Below are positions 41,980-50,540 of a stretch of 64,000 bases of DNA, piece after piece. The notes below the pieces were generated by a model, which was not told the origin of the DNA, made no database searches, and worked only from the letters and a program-made list of their open reading frames with translations. The DNA lies in assembly GCF_000721705.1 (NCBI RefSeq), contig NZ_JOJL01000006.1:1-64000 (forward strand), read 5' to 3'. Within the stretch, counting starts at the first letter, position 1; the number at the start of each line of letters is the position of its first letter. A program made the translations under genes and the position numbers. This DNA is from Actinoplanes subtropicus. Its GTDB lineage: Bacteria > Actinomycetota > Actinomycetes > Mycobacteriales > Micromonosporaceae.

Positions 41980-43254
41980 TTACCGGGACGGTTTGAAGTA
42001 GTGGGCCGTCATGTAGGCGACGACGTCGGTGCCGATCTTCGCGCCCTGGACGTCGGCCGTCCGGGTGTGGATGCCACCCCAGATCCGCGCCTCGATCACC
42101 TCGGCTAGCGCCTGCGAGAAGCTCGTGAAGTGCCGGGTCGCGCCGGCGTCGGCGCTGTACGCGCTGAACGTCATCCGGTCGGTGCGGTAGAAGTACCGGA
42201 GCGCGCCCATGGTCGCCGCCGTGAAGCAGGTGTGCCCGGAGGTGTAGTCCGGGTGCGGCGGCGTGACGAGCAGCGGCATCCAGGCCGGGTCGGCCACCGT
42301 CGCCGGGTTGCCGTCGGTGTCGGCCAGCTGGATCGCCGTCACCGGCCGCCAGCGCATCCACGCCTCCTTCTCGTTGAAGCAGGCGATGCCCGCGTCGGCC
42401 GCGGCCAGGTCGGCCATCGCGAACATGCGCGCCGCCTGCAGCGTGTTCAGGTGCCGGTCGACCGCGATCTGGCGCTTGATCTCCCACTCGGACAGGCGCC
42501 GGTCCTGCCACCAGATCGCCGCCTGGGTCTGGTCCGCGGTACGGAGGGTGCTGTTCACCCCGCCGATGGCCGCCACCTCGTTGATGTCCTTGGCGTACTG
42601 CGCGCTGGTCAGCGCCGGCGGCCCGGCGGTCCGGAACATCGACGCGCTCGGAATCAGGAACGGCTTGACGTGGCCGACCACCGCGCCGTCCGAGGCGTAC
42701 GCCGGCGGCGTCGGGCGCCACTGCCCGGGCTGGGTGCCGACGGTCCAGGTCTGCGTGCCGTCCGAGCCGTCGCCGGTCCGCGCCGCGATCATGGCGGCCG
42801 CGGCGCTCCCGCCCACCCGGATCCCGCCGGTCTTGGCCCGCCCGTCCGGGATCGTGGCCAGGAAGCTGGTGTACTGCGCCTGCACCGCCGCCTGCTGCTG
42901 CGGGAACAACCAGGTCAGGGTCCGGTACGCCGCGGTCGCCACGGCGGCGTCCACGGACTCGCGGCCGTCGGCCCGCGGCGCGATCAGATAGGGCTGGTAC
43001 GGCCGGCCGGCGATCGCGTTCACCGCGTCGTAGATGGCGCCGTGCACGATCGCGAAGCTGCGCCCCTGGTACTGCGGTTGCTGGTGCGCCACGTCCCAGA
43101 TCGCCGTCTGCGCGTTGAGGTCCCACACGATCACGGAGTTCGGCCCCCGGTCGGCGGCGGCCGCCGCGATCGGCGTCGCGGGCAGGACGTACGAGGTGAG
43201 CGCGGCCGCCACGGCGAGCCCGGCGAGGACGCGCTTCCGCTGATGACTGGCCAT
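41980..43254 (-). CDS. Secreted vanadium-haloperoxidase-like PAP2 superfamily protein
   Basis: A 424-residue exported protein. After a signal peptide (KRVLAGLAVAAALTSYVLPA) the helical protein ends with the vanadate/phosphate-binding motifs of the PAP2-haloperoxidase fold: WMRWRPVTAIQ, PPHPDYTSGHTCFTAATMGA (PxYxSGHxxxxxA) and EARIWGGIHTRTADVQGAKI with the final Arg/His pair. It could be a haloperoxidase or an acid phosphatase; sequence alone does not decide. The ATG at 43254 has a GGGGGA site. It is divergent from a lipoprotein gene. Confidence 0.85.
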   Translation of the reverse strand: MASHQRKRVLAGLAVAAALTSYVLPATPIAAAAADRGPNSVIVWDLNAQTAIWDVAHQQPQYQGRSFAIVHGAIYDAVNAIAGRPYQPYLIAPRADGRESVDAAVATAAYRTLTWLFPQQQAAVQAQYTSFLATIPDGRAKTGGIRVGGSAAAAMIAARTGDGSDGTQTWTVGTQPGQWRPTPPAYASDGAVVGHVKPFLIPSASMFRTAGPPALTSAQYAKDINEVAAIGGVNSTLRTADQTQAAIWWQDRRLSEWEIKRQIAVDRHLNTLQAARMFAMADLAAADAGIACFNEKEAWMRWRPVTAIQLADTDGNPATVADPAWMPLLVTPPHPDYTSGHTCFTAATMGALRYFYRTDRMTFSAYSADAGATRHFTSFSQALAEVIEARIWGGIHTRTADVQGAKIGTDVVAYMTAHYFKPSR

Positions 43255-43389
43255 CGGTCTGATCCCCCAATCGATCCGACATCCATCCATGGGCATCAAA
43301 CCATGCGGCAGACATCAACAGTGTCCCGGTAATGCGCTTGCGGGCTCTCCGCATCATGGAGTCCAACGGCATCACTGACGGGGAGAACA

Positions 43390-44583
43390 ATGCGTGCGAA
43401 TCGATTCCTGGCCGGCGGCCTCGCCGGTGTCACGGCCCTCGCGGTCGTCGCCGGGTGCGCCGACACGATCAAGCAGGTCGAGCCCAAGCTGGCGCTGCGC
43501 GACGCCGCCCAGCAGCTCGGCACGCAGAAGCAGGGCGGTTTCGCCGTCAAACTGACCGGCAACGTCGACGACCTGATCGCCGCCGCGAAGAAGGACCCGG
43601 ACTTCTCGGCCGACGACACCGACTCGATCAAGTCGATCTTCAATTCCACCGTCACGGTCGCGTACGACCAGGACGCCAAGGCGACCGCGGTGACCGCCAC
43701 CATCGCCGGCGTGCCCGGCACCGAGCTGCGCGTCGTCGACCAGACCCTGTACGTGAAGGCGCCGGTCGACGAGCTGGTCAAGAAGTTCGGCGCCACCGGC
43801 GGGACCGCCGACCTCGACGAGCTCAAGAAGCAGGATGCCGGGCTCGGCGCGTTCTTCGCCGGCGGCTGGGTCTCGCTGGACCTGAAGAGCCTGCCGAAGG
43901 ACGGCGGGCTGCCGGTCCAGCACGCGACGAACGAGAAGGCCGCGGCCGAGGTGAAGAAGAGCGCCCAGAACCTGATGGACGGCGCCACCGTGACCCGCGA
44001 CCCCAAGGACGCCGACCACCTGATCGTCACCACCTCGACCACCAAGGCGTATTCGGAGTTCAAGCGCCTGGTCACGGCCGTCGCCGGGGACAAGAAGGCG
44101 TTCGCCGACGCGTTCCCGGCCTCGCCGAAGGACCGGCCGATCGTGCTGGACCTGTGGCTGGACAAGGGCAAGCTGACCGCTGCCGAGATCAACGTCCTGC
44201 AGTTCGTGGACGGCGCGACCGGCCGGGTCGCGGTCCGGCTCGAGCTGATCCCGGGCGGCCCGATCGCGGTCCCGGCGGGCGCCACCAAGATCGACCCGAC
44301 GGCGCTGCAGGGCCTGACCGGCGGAATGACCGGGCCGGCCGGTTCGAACGCGGTCGCCATGGCACAGGCGCTGGGCTACCAGGTCCTCTCCGTCACCGCG
44401 GAGGAGGGCGGCAAGCCGGCCGGCCACCTCAAGGAGGTCGTCGGTCAGGTGAGCGGCGGCCCGTTCAAGGCCCGGGTGGTGCGCAGCGGCGTCGCCGAGG
44501 TCACGGTCAGCGGCCAGAAGGCGTGCCTGACCCTGCCGGCCACCACGCACGGCACGCCGAAGGTGGCCCAGGGCGCCTGCTGA
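43390..44583 (+). CDS. Putative lipoprotein (LppX/LprG-like fold possible)
   Basis: A 397-residue lipoprotein. The signal RANRFLAGGLAGVTALAVVA ends in a VAGC lipobox with Cys23. Two similar halves are visible: LGTQKQGGFAVKLTGN then TVTVAYDQDAKATAVTATIA, VVDQTLYVKAPVDEL. This pattern of alternating strands with a 'VDQTLYV' element resembles LppX/LprG-type or DUF6612-like lipoproteins that carry lipids or act as substrate-binding proteins. No transporter is adjacent. A GGGGAG site precedes the ATG, and a 13-bp hairpin follows the stop. Confidence 0.75.
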   Translation: MRANRFLAGGLAGVTALAVVAGCADTIKQVEPKLALRDAAQQLGTQKQGGFAVKLTGNVDDLIAAAKKDPDFSADDTDSIKSIFNSTVTVAYDQDAKATAVTATIAGVPGTELRVVDQTLYVKAPVDELVKKFGATGGTADLDELKKQDAGLGAFFAGGWVSLDLKSLPKDGGLPVQHATNEKAAAEVKKSAQNLMDGATVTRDPKDADHLIVTTSTTKAYSEFKRLVTAVAGDKKAFADAFPASPKDRPIVLDLWLDKGKLTAAEINVLQFVDGATGRVAVRLELIPGGPIAVPAGATKIDPTALQGLTGGMTGPAGSNAVAMAQALGYQVLSVTAEEGGKPAGHLKEVVGQVSGGPFKARVVRSGVAEVTVSGQKACLTLPATTHGTPKVAQGAC

Positions 44584-44590
44584 GCGGGAA

Positions 44591-44625
44591 TCACCCCGGC
44601 ACCGGCGAGGTTGGTGCCGGGGTGA
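44591..44625 (+). terminator. Hairpin spanning the lipoprotein/luciferase-like gene junction
   Basis: TCACCCCGGCACC (44591-44603) and GGTGCCGGGGTGA (44613-44625) are perfect 13-bp arms around a 9-base loop containing GAGG. It follows the lipoprotein stop by seven bases, as a terminator would, but the right arm includes the GTG start (44622) of the next gene and the loop carries its only Shine-Dalgarno-like bases. No T-run follows. Termination or translational control are both possible. Confidence 0.55.
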
Positions 44626-45647
44626 CCAAGAAGATCGGGTTCCTGTCGTTCGGGCACTGGCGCAACGTGGCCGGCTCGCAGACGCGTACCGCGGCCGACT
44701 CGCTGCTGCAGACCATCGAGCTGGCCGAGGCGGCCGAGGAGCTGGGCGTCGACGGCGCGTTCGTCCGGGTGCACCACTTCGAGCGGCAGCTGGCCTCGCC
44801 GTTCCCGCTGCTCTCGGCGATCGCCGCCCGCACCCGGCGGATCGAGATCGGCACCGGCGTGATCGACATGCGCTACGAGAACCCGCTCTACATGGCCGAG
44901 GAGGCGGCGGCCGCCGACCTGATCAGCGGCGGCCGGCTCCAGCTCGGGGTGAGCCGCGGGTCGCCGGAGACGGTGCTGAACGGGGCGTACACCTTCGGTT
45001 ATGTTCCCCCGGAGGGCAAGACCGCCGCCGACCTGGCCCGGGAGAAGACCGCGATCTTCCTGCAGGCGATCGAGGGCGCCGCGGTGGCCCGCACCGACCC
45101 GGCCCGCACCGGGGTCAGCGGGGGCCTCGCCATCCAGCCCCAGTCCCCCGGCCTGCGCGAGCGGATCTGGTGGGGCGCCGGCACCCGGCAGACCGCCCAG
45201 TGGGCCGCCGCGCAGGGGATGAACCTGCAGAGCTCGACCCTGCTGTCCGAGGACACCGGGGTGCCGTTCGACCAGCTGCAGGCCGAGCAGATCCGGCTCT
45301 ACCACCAGGCGTGGAAGGAGGCCGGGCAGGAGCGCGAGCCGCGGGTCTCGATCTCCCGCAGCGTGCTGCCGATCACCGAGGAGATCGACCGGATCTACTT
45401 CGGCGACCAGGAGAACGAGGACCAGGTCGGCCTGCTCGAGGGGGTGCGTTCGAGATTCGGCCGTACGTACGCGGGCGAGCCCGACCGCATCGCCGCCGAA
45501 CTCGCCGCGGACGAGGCGGTCCGGGCCGCCGACACCGTCCTGTTCACGGTCCCGAACCAGCTGGGCGTCGCCTACAACGCCCGCATCCTGGAGACCATCG
45601 TCAAACACATCGCCCCGGCGTTCGGCTGGCACACCGATCGCTCCTGA
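44622..45647 (+). CDS. Luciferase-like flavin/F420-dependent monooxygenase
   Basis: A 341-residue TIM-barrel oxidoreductase of the bacterial luciferase-like superfamily. Typical blocks are KKIGFLSFGHWRNVAGSQTR at the N-terminus, GVDGAFVRVHHFERQLASPF, RIEIGTGVIDMRYENPLYMA and SGGRLQLGVSRGSPE. It would use FMNH2 or F420 to oxidise an unknown small molecule. The GTG at 44622 lies in the right arm of a hairpin that starts just after the lipoprotein gene. A longer reading through the lipoprotein gene in another frame is an artefact. Confidence 0.88.
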   Translation: MTKKIGFLSFGHWRNVAGSQTRTAADSLLQTIELAEAAEELGVDGAFVRVHHFERQLASPFPLLSAIAARTRRIEIGTGVIDMRYENPLYMAEEAAAADLISGGRLQLGVSRGSPETVLNGAYTFGYVPPEGKTAADLAREKTAIFLQAIEGAAVARTDPARTGVSGGLAIQPQSPGLRERIWWGAGTRQTAQWAAAQGMNLQSSTLLSEDTGVPFDQLQAEQIRLYHQAWKEAGQEREPRVSISRSVLPITEEIDRIYFGDQENEDQVGLLEGVRSRFGRTYAGEPDRIAAELAADEAVRAADTVLFTVPNQLGVAYNARILETIVKHIAPAFGWHTDRS

Positions 45648-45686
45648 CCGGCGGAACGAGCCCGCGCGCCCGGCCGTCGAAGAGGC

Positions 45687-46073
45687 ATGCCAAAAACACT
45701 TTCCGTGATCGGCCTCGGTCTGATCGGAGCACTCACCGCCTGCGCGACCCCGGCGACGGCCACCGACCCGCCGGGGGTGGCCGTCGCGGCGACCCAGCGG
45801 CCCTGCGGCACCCACGTCGTCGCCGACGAATCGGCCAACGGCTCGACGGTGTGCGTCGCCGCGAGCAGCGACGTCACCATCATGCTGAAGACGGCCGGCG
45901 ACTCGTCGTGGTCGTCGCCCACTGCGACCGGCCACGTCCTCGGCCCGGCGATGCCGCTGCCCACCCCGTACGGCCTGGTCGGATGGCAGTTCCGGACGAT
46001 CGCCGCCGGCCAGGCCGAGATCAGGACGGCCCGGCCGGGCGTTCTCTACCAGCTGTACGTCACGGTGCGGTAA
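45687..46073 (+). CDS. Small secreted protein with lipobox
   Basis: A 128-residue exported protein starting PKTLSVIGLGLIGALTACAT, a signal sequence with an LTAC lipobox (Cys19). The mature part contains two cysteines (RPCGTH, TVCVAAS) that may form a disulfide and a beta-rich sequence ending GVLYQLYVTVR. No known family is recognised. It is 39 bases after the luciferase-like gene on the same strand but a functional link is not evident. Confidence 0.62.
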   Translation: MPKTLSVIGLGLIGALTACATPATATDPPGVAVAATQRPCGTHVVADESANGSTVCVAASSDVTIMLKTAGDSSWSSPTATGHVLGPAMPLPTPYGLVGWQFRTIAAGQAEIRTARPGVLYQLYVTVR

Positions 46074-46201
46074 GAGCTCGGCCGGATCCCCGCCGGCCAT
46101 CGCCGAACGCATCGATCGGTGTGGGTTTGCCGACACTTCCGCGGATCGTGCCCGGGTGCGCCGGTGTGCCATCGTATTCCTGGAATACGCGGGGGCGCGA
46201 A

Positions 46202-47200
46202 ATGTTGCGAATCTACTTCACGCCGGCGGATCTCGGGCGGATCCGGTTCGCCGAGGGGCCGGACCCGATGTGGGAGATCCTGCTCAGCCTGCACGCGCTG
46301 GGCACGCCGCAGACGCGGGCGGCGTATCGGTGGTGGTGGGCGGGGCTGCGCGGTTCGGCGTACGTGCCGGCTCCGATCCTGCGGACGCTGGCGCCGCCGC
46401 GGGGCTACTCACCCGACTTCCTCACCCCGGGCGCCGGGATCAGCGACCTGGCCGAGGGGATCGAGCTGGTGCGACGCACCGGACGGGACCGGCTGCACGC
46501 CGACCTGAGTCACCTGGCCGCCGCGCGCCGGTTGCCGCGCTGGGCCGGCCGGCTCGCGTCCGGCGACCCGGAGCTGACCGGGGTGCTGGCCGCCGCGCTG
46601 GAGGCGCACTTCCGGGTCGCGCTGCGGCCGTACTGGCGGGACGTGCGCGCCGCGGTGGCGGCCGATCGGGAGATGCGCGGCCGGACGCTGCTGGCCGCCG
46701 GTGCGGACGGCCTGCTCGCCACGCTGCATCCCACCGCTCGATGGCGGCCGCCGGTGCTCGAGGTGCGGTACCCGCTGGACCAGGATCTGCATCTCGGCGG
46801 GCGCGGCCTGCTGCTGCAACCGTCGGTGTTCTGCTGGCAGGCGCCGATCACCGTACGCGACCCGGCCCTGACCCCGGTGCTGGTCTACCCGGCGGCGCAC
46901 CGGCCGCGGCTGTTCGCGCTCGATCACCAGGCGGCCACCACCGGGCCGTTGACGGCGCTGCTCGGGCGTACCCGGGCGGCGACGCTGGACGCGGTCAGCG
47001 GCGGCCCGACGACCGGCGACCTGGCGCGGCTGCTGGGGGTGTCCGCGGCCTCCGCCAGCCAGCAGGCGACGGTGCTGCGCAACGCCGGGTTGATCGTCAG
47101 CGACCGGGACCGCAACACCGTCCGGCACACCCTCACCGACCTCGGCCGCCGCCTGCTCGAAGCGGCCGATCCGGGGCCGGCCCGGCCCCGCGTCGACTGA
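46202..47200 (+). CDS. Winged-helix (ArsR-like) transcriptional regulator with large N-terminal domain
   Basis: A 332-residue protein. The C-terminal ~75 residues form a winged helix: TGDLARLLGVSAASASQQAT as recognition helix, then LRNAGLIVSDRDRNTVRHTL as the wing. The N-terminal 250 residues begin LRIYFTPADLGRIRFAEGPD, a start typical of a Streptomyces/Actinoplanes ArsR-like family whose N-terminal domain is uncharacterised. The ATG at 46202 fits this family start. It precedes the frameshifted GH54 gene by 37 bases on the same strand, so it may have regulated it. Confidence 0.8.
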   Translation: MLRIYFTPADLGRIRFAEGPDPMWEILLSLHALGTPQTRAAYRWWWAGLRGSAYVPAPILRTLAPPRGYSPDFLTPGAGISDLAEGIELVRRTGRDRLHADLSHLAAARRLPRWAGRLASGDPELTGVLAAALEAHFRVALRPYWRDVRAAVAADREMRGRTLLAAGADGLLATLHPTARWRPPVLEVRYPLDQDLHLGGRGLLLQPSVFCWQAPITVRDPALTPVLVYPAAHRPRLFALDHQAATTGPLTALLGRTRAATLDAVSGGPTTGDLARLLGVSAASASQQATVLRNAGLIVSDRDRNTVRHTLTDLGRRLLEAADPGPARPRVD

Positions 47201-47237
47201 CCGCCGCGCGGGTCATCCGGCGGACGGCGGGCCGACG

Positions 47238-48425
47238 GTGAACCTGTGCTCGCCGGCGGCCGGCACCTCGGCCGTGGTCGTCGCGGCGGCGCTGGCCGTC
47301 TCGACCATGGAAGCGAGCGCGGCTACCACCGCGCCGTGCGACATCTACGCCAACGGCGGCACCCGTGCGTCGCCGCGCACTCCACCACCCGGGCGCTGTT
47401 CGGCTCGTACAACGGCTCGCTCTACCAGGTGAAGCGCTGGTCCGACGGCAGCACCACGAACGTCGGCGTGCTCAGCGCCGGCGGGTACGCGAACGCCGCC
47501 ACGCAGGACAAACTTCTGCTCGGGCACGTACTGCACGATCGTGCAGATCTACGACCAGACGTCGCGCCACAACGACCTGTCGATCGCCCCCGGCGGCGGC
47601 GCCAACCCCACCGCCGACCAGGGCGCGAACGCGGCGGCCCTGCCGGTCACCGCGGGCGGCCACAAGGTCTACGGCGTGTACATCTCGGCCGGCAACGGCT
47701 ACCGGAACAACGCGACCAACGGCGTCGCCACCGGCAGTGCGGCCGAGGGCATGTACATGGTCACCGAGGGAACGCACGTCAACGACCGCTGCTGCTTCGA
47801 TTACGGCAACGCCGAGACCAACAACAAGGACACCGGCAACGGTGACATGGACGCGATCAACTTCGGCACCGAGTGCTGGTTCTCGCCCTGTGCCGGCGGC
47901 CCGCGGGTGCAGGCCGACCTGGAGAACGGCCTGTTCGCCGGCGGCAACGGCGTGAACACCGCCAACACCGGCCGGAGCAGCGCCTTCGTGACGGCGGTCC
48001 TGAAGAACAACGGCACCTCGACGTACGCGATCAAGGACGGCAACGCGCAGTCCGGCGGGCTCAGCACCCGGTACAACGGGTCGCTGCCCACGCAGGGTGG
48101 CTATCTCCCGATGACCAAGCAGGGCGCGATCATCCTGGGCATCGGCGGCGACAACAGCAACGGCTCGGTCGGCTCGTTCTTCGAGGGCGTGATGACCAGC
48201 GGCTACCCGTCGGACGCCACGGAGGACTCGGTCCAGGCGAACATCGTCGCGGCCGGCTACTCGAAGAGCGTCACCTTCCCGGTGAGCGGCTCGTCGTACC
48301 GGCTGACCAACCTGCACAGCGGCAAGGTCCTCGACGCGATCAACTGCGGCACCGCCAACGGCACCAAGGTCCAGCTGTGGATGTGGCTCAACAACCCGTG
48401 CCAGCTCTGGTCCTTCTCCGCATAG
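47238..48425 (+). pseudogene. GH54 alpha-L-arabinofuranosidase, double frameshift, partial ricin domain
   Basis: A third GH54 gene. A signal peptide and the family start TAPCDIYANGGT are read in one frame. Near 47361-47364 one base is missing from a C-run, moving PCVAAHSTTRALFGSYNGSL to the +2 frame. Near 47508-47513 one extra base (around GACAAAC) restores the first frame. The unbroken first frame hits a stop at 47430-47432, so no intact protein can be made as the sequence stands. The rest is intact: CCFDYGNAE, QADLENGLF with the nucleophile Glu, GIGGDNSNG with the acid Asp. The C-terminus is only about 45 residues of a ricin-type domain (SSYRLTNLHSGKVLD). Real decay and two sequencing errors are both possible. 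Confidence 0.8.
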
Positions 48426-48576
48426 GACACACTGCCGGTTCTCTATAGGTATCGGCCGGACGCGACAATGCCACACCGTCCGTTCGGCCGATCCCTTTTG
48501 GGGCCAAGCACCGACGAGCGCATAAAGAGACCCCCAAACCTTCTTCGGCCGTACGCCCGGACGTAGCGTCCCCGGA

Positions 48577-49443
48577 ATGCTGGTGACCGAACTCGCTCTC
48601 GTGGCGGAGACCGCCCACATCTCCCACTCGCAGCTCACCCGGGTGTCCGCGGCCCTGCAGAAACAGGCGATCCGCGACTTCGGCCCGATCTGGTCGGTGA
48701 ACGCGACCGTCGACGCGTTCGCCTCGCTGGACGACGTGCCGATCGGGTACTGGCCGATCATCGTGAAGGACGACATCGGCCAGCCGGGCGCCGCGGGCGT
48801 GCACCTCGACGAGAACGGCCAGCCGTACTCGCTGGTCGAGTACAGCAGGTCCTGGTCGCTGACCGCGAGCCACGAGGCCCTGGAGATGCTGGCCGACCCG
48901 TTCGGCAACCGCCTGATCGCCGGCGATTCGCCGGAGCAGGGGCAGGGCCGGGTGGAGTTCCTGGTCGAGGTGGCCGACCCGGTGGAGGACGCGCAGTTCG
49001 CCTACAAGGTCAACGGCGTGCTGGTCTCCGACTTCATCACCCCGAACTTCTACGATCCGGTGGCCTCGGCCGGCGTGCGCTACTCGTTCGGCGGCAACCT
49101 CGACGGGCCGCGCAAGCTCGCCCAGGGCGGGTACATCAGCTGGCACAATCCGGACGGCGACCACTGGTTCCAGGAGATCTGGTTCGACGCCGAGCCGGAG
49201 TTCCGCGACCTCGGCAAGCTCACCAGCCGGGTGGGCAGCCTGCGCGAGGCGATCGACGCCCGCACCGGCACGCTGCCCCGGCTCACCCGCACCGTCCCGG
49301 ATTCGCCGGCGTTCGCCGCCGTGCTCCAGGCCGCCGGCCAGGTCAAGGCGGCCACCTCGTCCCGCGCCGACAGCCTCCGGCGCCAGATCGAGGCCCTCCG
49401 CACCGGCACCGCACCCACCGTCGAGTGGGTCGACCCCGGCTGA
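48577..49443 (+). CDS. Conserved hypothetical protein with HEALE zincin-like motif
   Basis: A 288-residue soluble protein without signal peptide. Around residue 99 it has SLTASHEALEMLADPFGNRL, in which H-E-x-x-E on a helix followed by an acidic segment resembles the start of a zinc-metalloprotease helix, though the third ligand is unclear. Later blocks are VNGVLVSDFITPNFYDPVAS and GGYISWHNPDGDHWFQEIWF. The C-terminal ~70 residues are helical. A TAGCGT box seven bases before the ATG suggests leaderless expression. Similar proteins occur in other actinobacteria as hypotheticals, but I cannot name a characterised family. Confidence 0.6.
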   Translation: MLVTELALVAETAHISHSQLTRVSAALQKQAIRDFGPIWSVNATVDAFASLDDVPIGYWPIIVKDDIGQPGAAGVHLDENGQPYSLVEYSRSWSLTASHEALEMLADPFGNRLIAGDSPEQGQGRVEFLVEVADPVEDAQFAYKVNGVLVSDFITPNFYDPVASAGVRYSFGGNLDGPRKLAQGGYISWHNPDGDHWFQEIWFDAEPEFRDLGKLTSRVGSLREAIDARTGTLPRLTRTVPDSPAFAAVLQAAGQVKAATSSRADSLRRQIEALRTGTAPTVEWVDPG

Positions 49444-49602
49444 CCCCCATCAACGCGAAATCGCCACATAGTCGCCAGAAAGATTCTCTCCGTTTCGGAC
49501 GGTGATCGACTGTCTCGATAAGAATCGAACGCGACGAATGCCGGTCGCCCTTCGTTCCAGCATCGTTCAACTCACGGTGCATGCCCTCGTCAGGCAAATC
49601 CT

Positions 49603-49617
49603 CCTACGTTTCGTAGG
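49603..49617. promoter_or_regulatory. Short palindrome upstream of the ABC transporter operon
   Basis: CCTACG and CGTAGG surround TTT 21 bases before the ATG of the ABC ATPase gene. The dyad is in the leader or promoter of the three-gene operon and could be a repressor site. The binding protein is unknown. Confidence 0.35.
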
Positions 49618-49637
49618 GACTGACGAAAGAGGGATCG

Positions 49638-50540
49638 ATGGAACGGCCGCGCGCGGTGCGAGCTCGCCGGATCACCAAGTGCTTCGGCGAGGTGGTCGCG
49701 CTCGACGAGATTGATCTCGATGTGGCACCGGGCCAGATCCATGGCCTGGTGGGGCCGAACGGGGCCGGCAAGACGACGCTGCTCGGGTTGCTGCTGGGCC
49801 TGGCGGTCGCCGACAGCGGCCAGTTGGAGATCCTGGGCACCCCGATCCGGCGGGCGCTGGACGCCCCGGACGGGGTGGCCGGCTTCGTGGACGGTCCCGG
49901 CCTCTACCCGTCGCTGACCGCCCGGCAGAACCTCGCCGCGCTGGCCCGGCTGCGCGGCCTCGACCCGCGCGGCGCCGGCCTCGACGAGGCGCTCGACCAG
50001 GTCGGGCTCACCGACGTCGCGGACGACCGGACCGGCGGCTTCTCGCTCGGCATGCGGCAGCGGCTCGGCCTGGCCGCGGCGCTGCTCACCCGGCCGCGGC
50101 TGCTGATCCTGGACGAGCCGTCGAACGGGCTCGACCCGGTCGGCGCCCGGCACGTGCACCGGGTGCTCACCGGGCTGGCCGCCGACGGCGCCGCCATCGT
50201 GCTCTCCAGCCATCGGATGGACGACGTCGAGGCGCTCTGCTCCGAGGTCACCATCGTGGCCACCGGGCGGGTCGTCTTCTCCGGGCCGCTGAGCAAGCTG
50301 GCCGCCGAGAACCGGGAGCTGGACTACCGGCTGCGCACCTCCGACCCGGCCCGGGCGCGCGCCCTCGCCGCGGAATCGCCCGGCATCACGGTCGTCGAGG
50401 ACGAGGTGGTGCGCGGCCTGGTTCCGGCCATGGACGAGCTGGTGGCCCGGCTCGTACGGGAGAACATCGCGCTGCGCGAGCTCTCGCCGGTGGTCTCGCC
50501 GCTGGAAGCGGCGTTCCTGAATCTCACGGAGGAAAAGTGA
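49638..50540 (+). CDS. ABC transporter ATP-binding protein
   Basis: A 300-residue ATPase of the multidrug/antibiotic exporter (DrrA/CcmA-like) class. The nucleotide-binding motifs are complete: Walker A GPNGAGKTTLLGLL, the ABC signature FSLGMRQRLGLAAALL, Walker B LLILDEPSNGLDP and the H-loop SSHRMDD. A ~75-residue C-terminal extension (LSKLAAENRELDYRLRTSDP) is typical of this class. It is coupled by a four-base overlap to the permease gene. Together with the permease it should export a substrate across the membrane. Confidence 0.94.
   Translation: MERPRAVRARRITKCFGEVVALDEIDLDVAPGQIHGLVGPNGAGKTTLLGLLLGLAVADSGQLEILGTPIRRALDAPDGVAGFVDGPGLYPSLTARQNLAALARLRGLDPRGAGLDEALDQVGLTDVADDRTGGFSLGMRQRLGLAAALLTRPRLLILDEPSNGLDPVGARHVHRVLTGLAADGAAIVLSSHRMDDVEALCSEVTIVATGRVVFSGPLSKLAAENRELDYRLRTSDPARARALAAESPGITVVEDEVVRGLVPAMDELVARLVRENIALRELSPVVSPLEAAFLNLTEEK

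Noticed and set aside
40721..43390. An 889-residue fusion of the haloperoxidase region with an MFS transporter
   Set aside because: The first 430 residues are read in the wrong frame of the haloperoxidase-like gene; only the part after about 41938 is a real protein.
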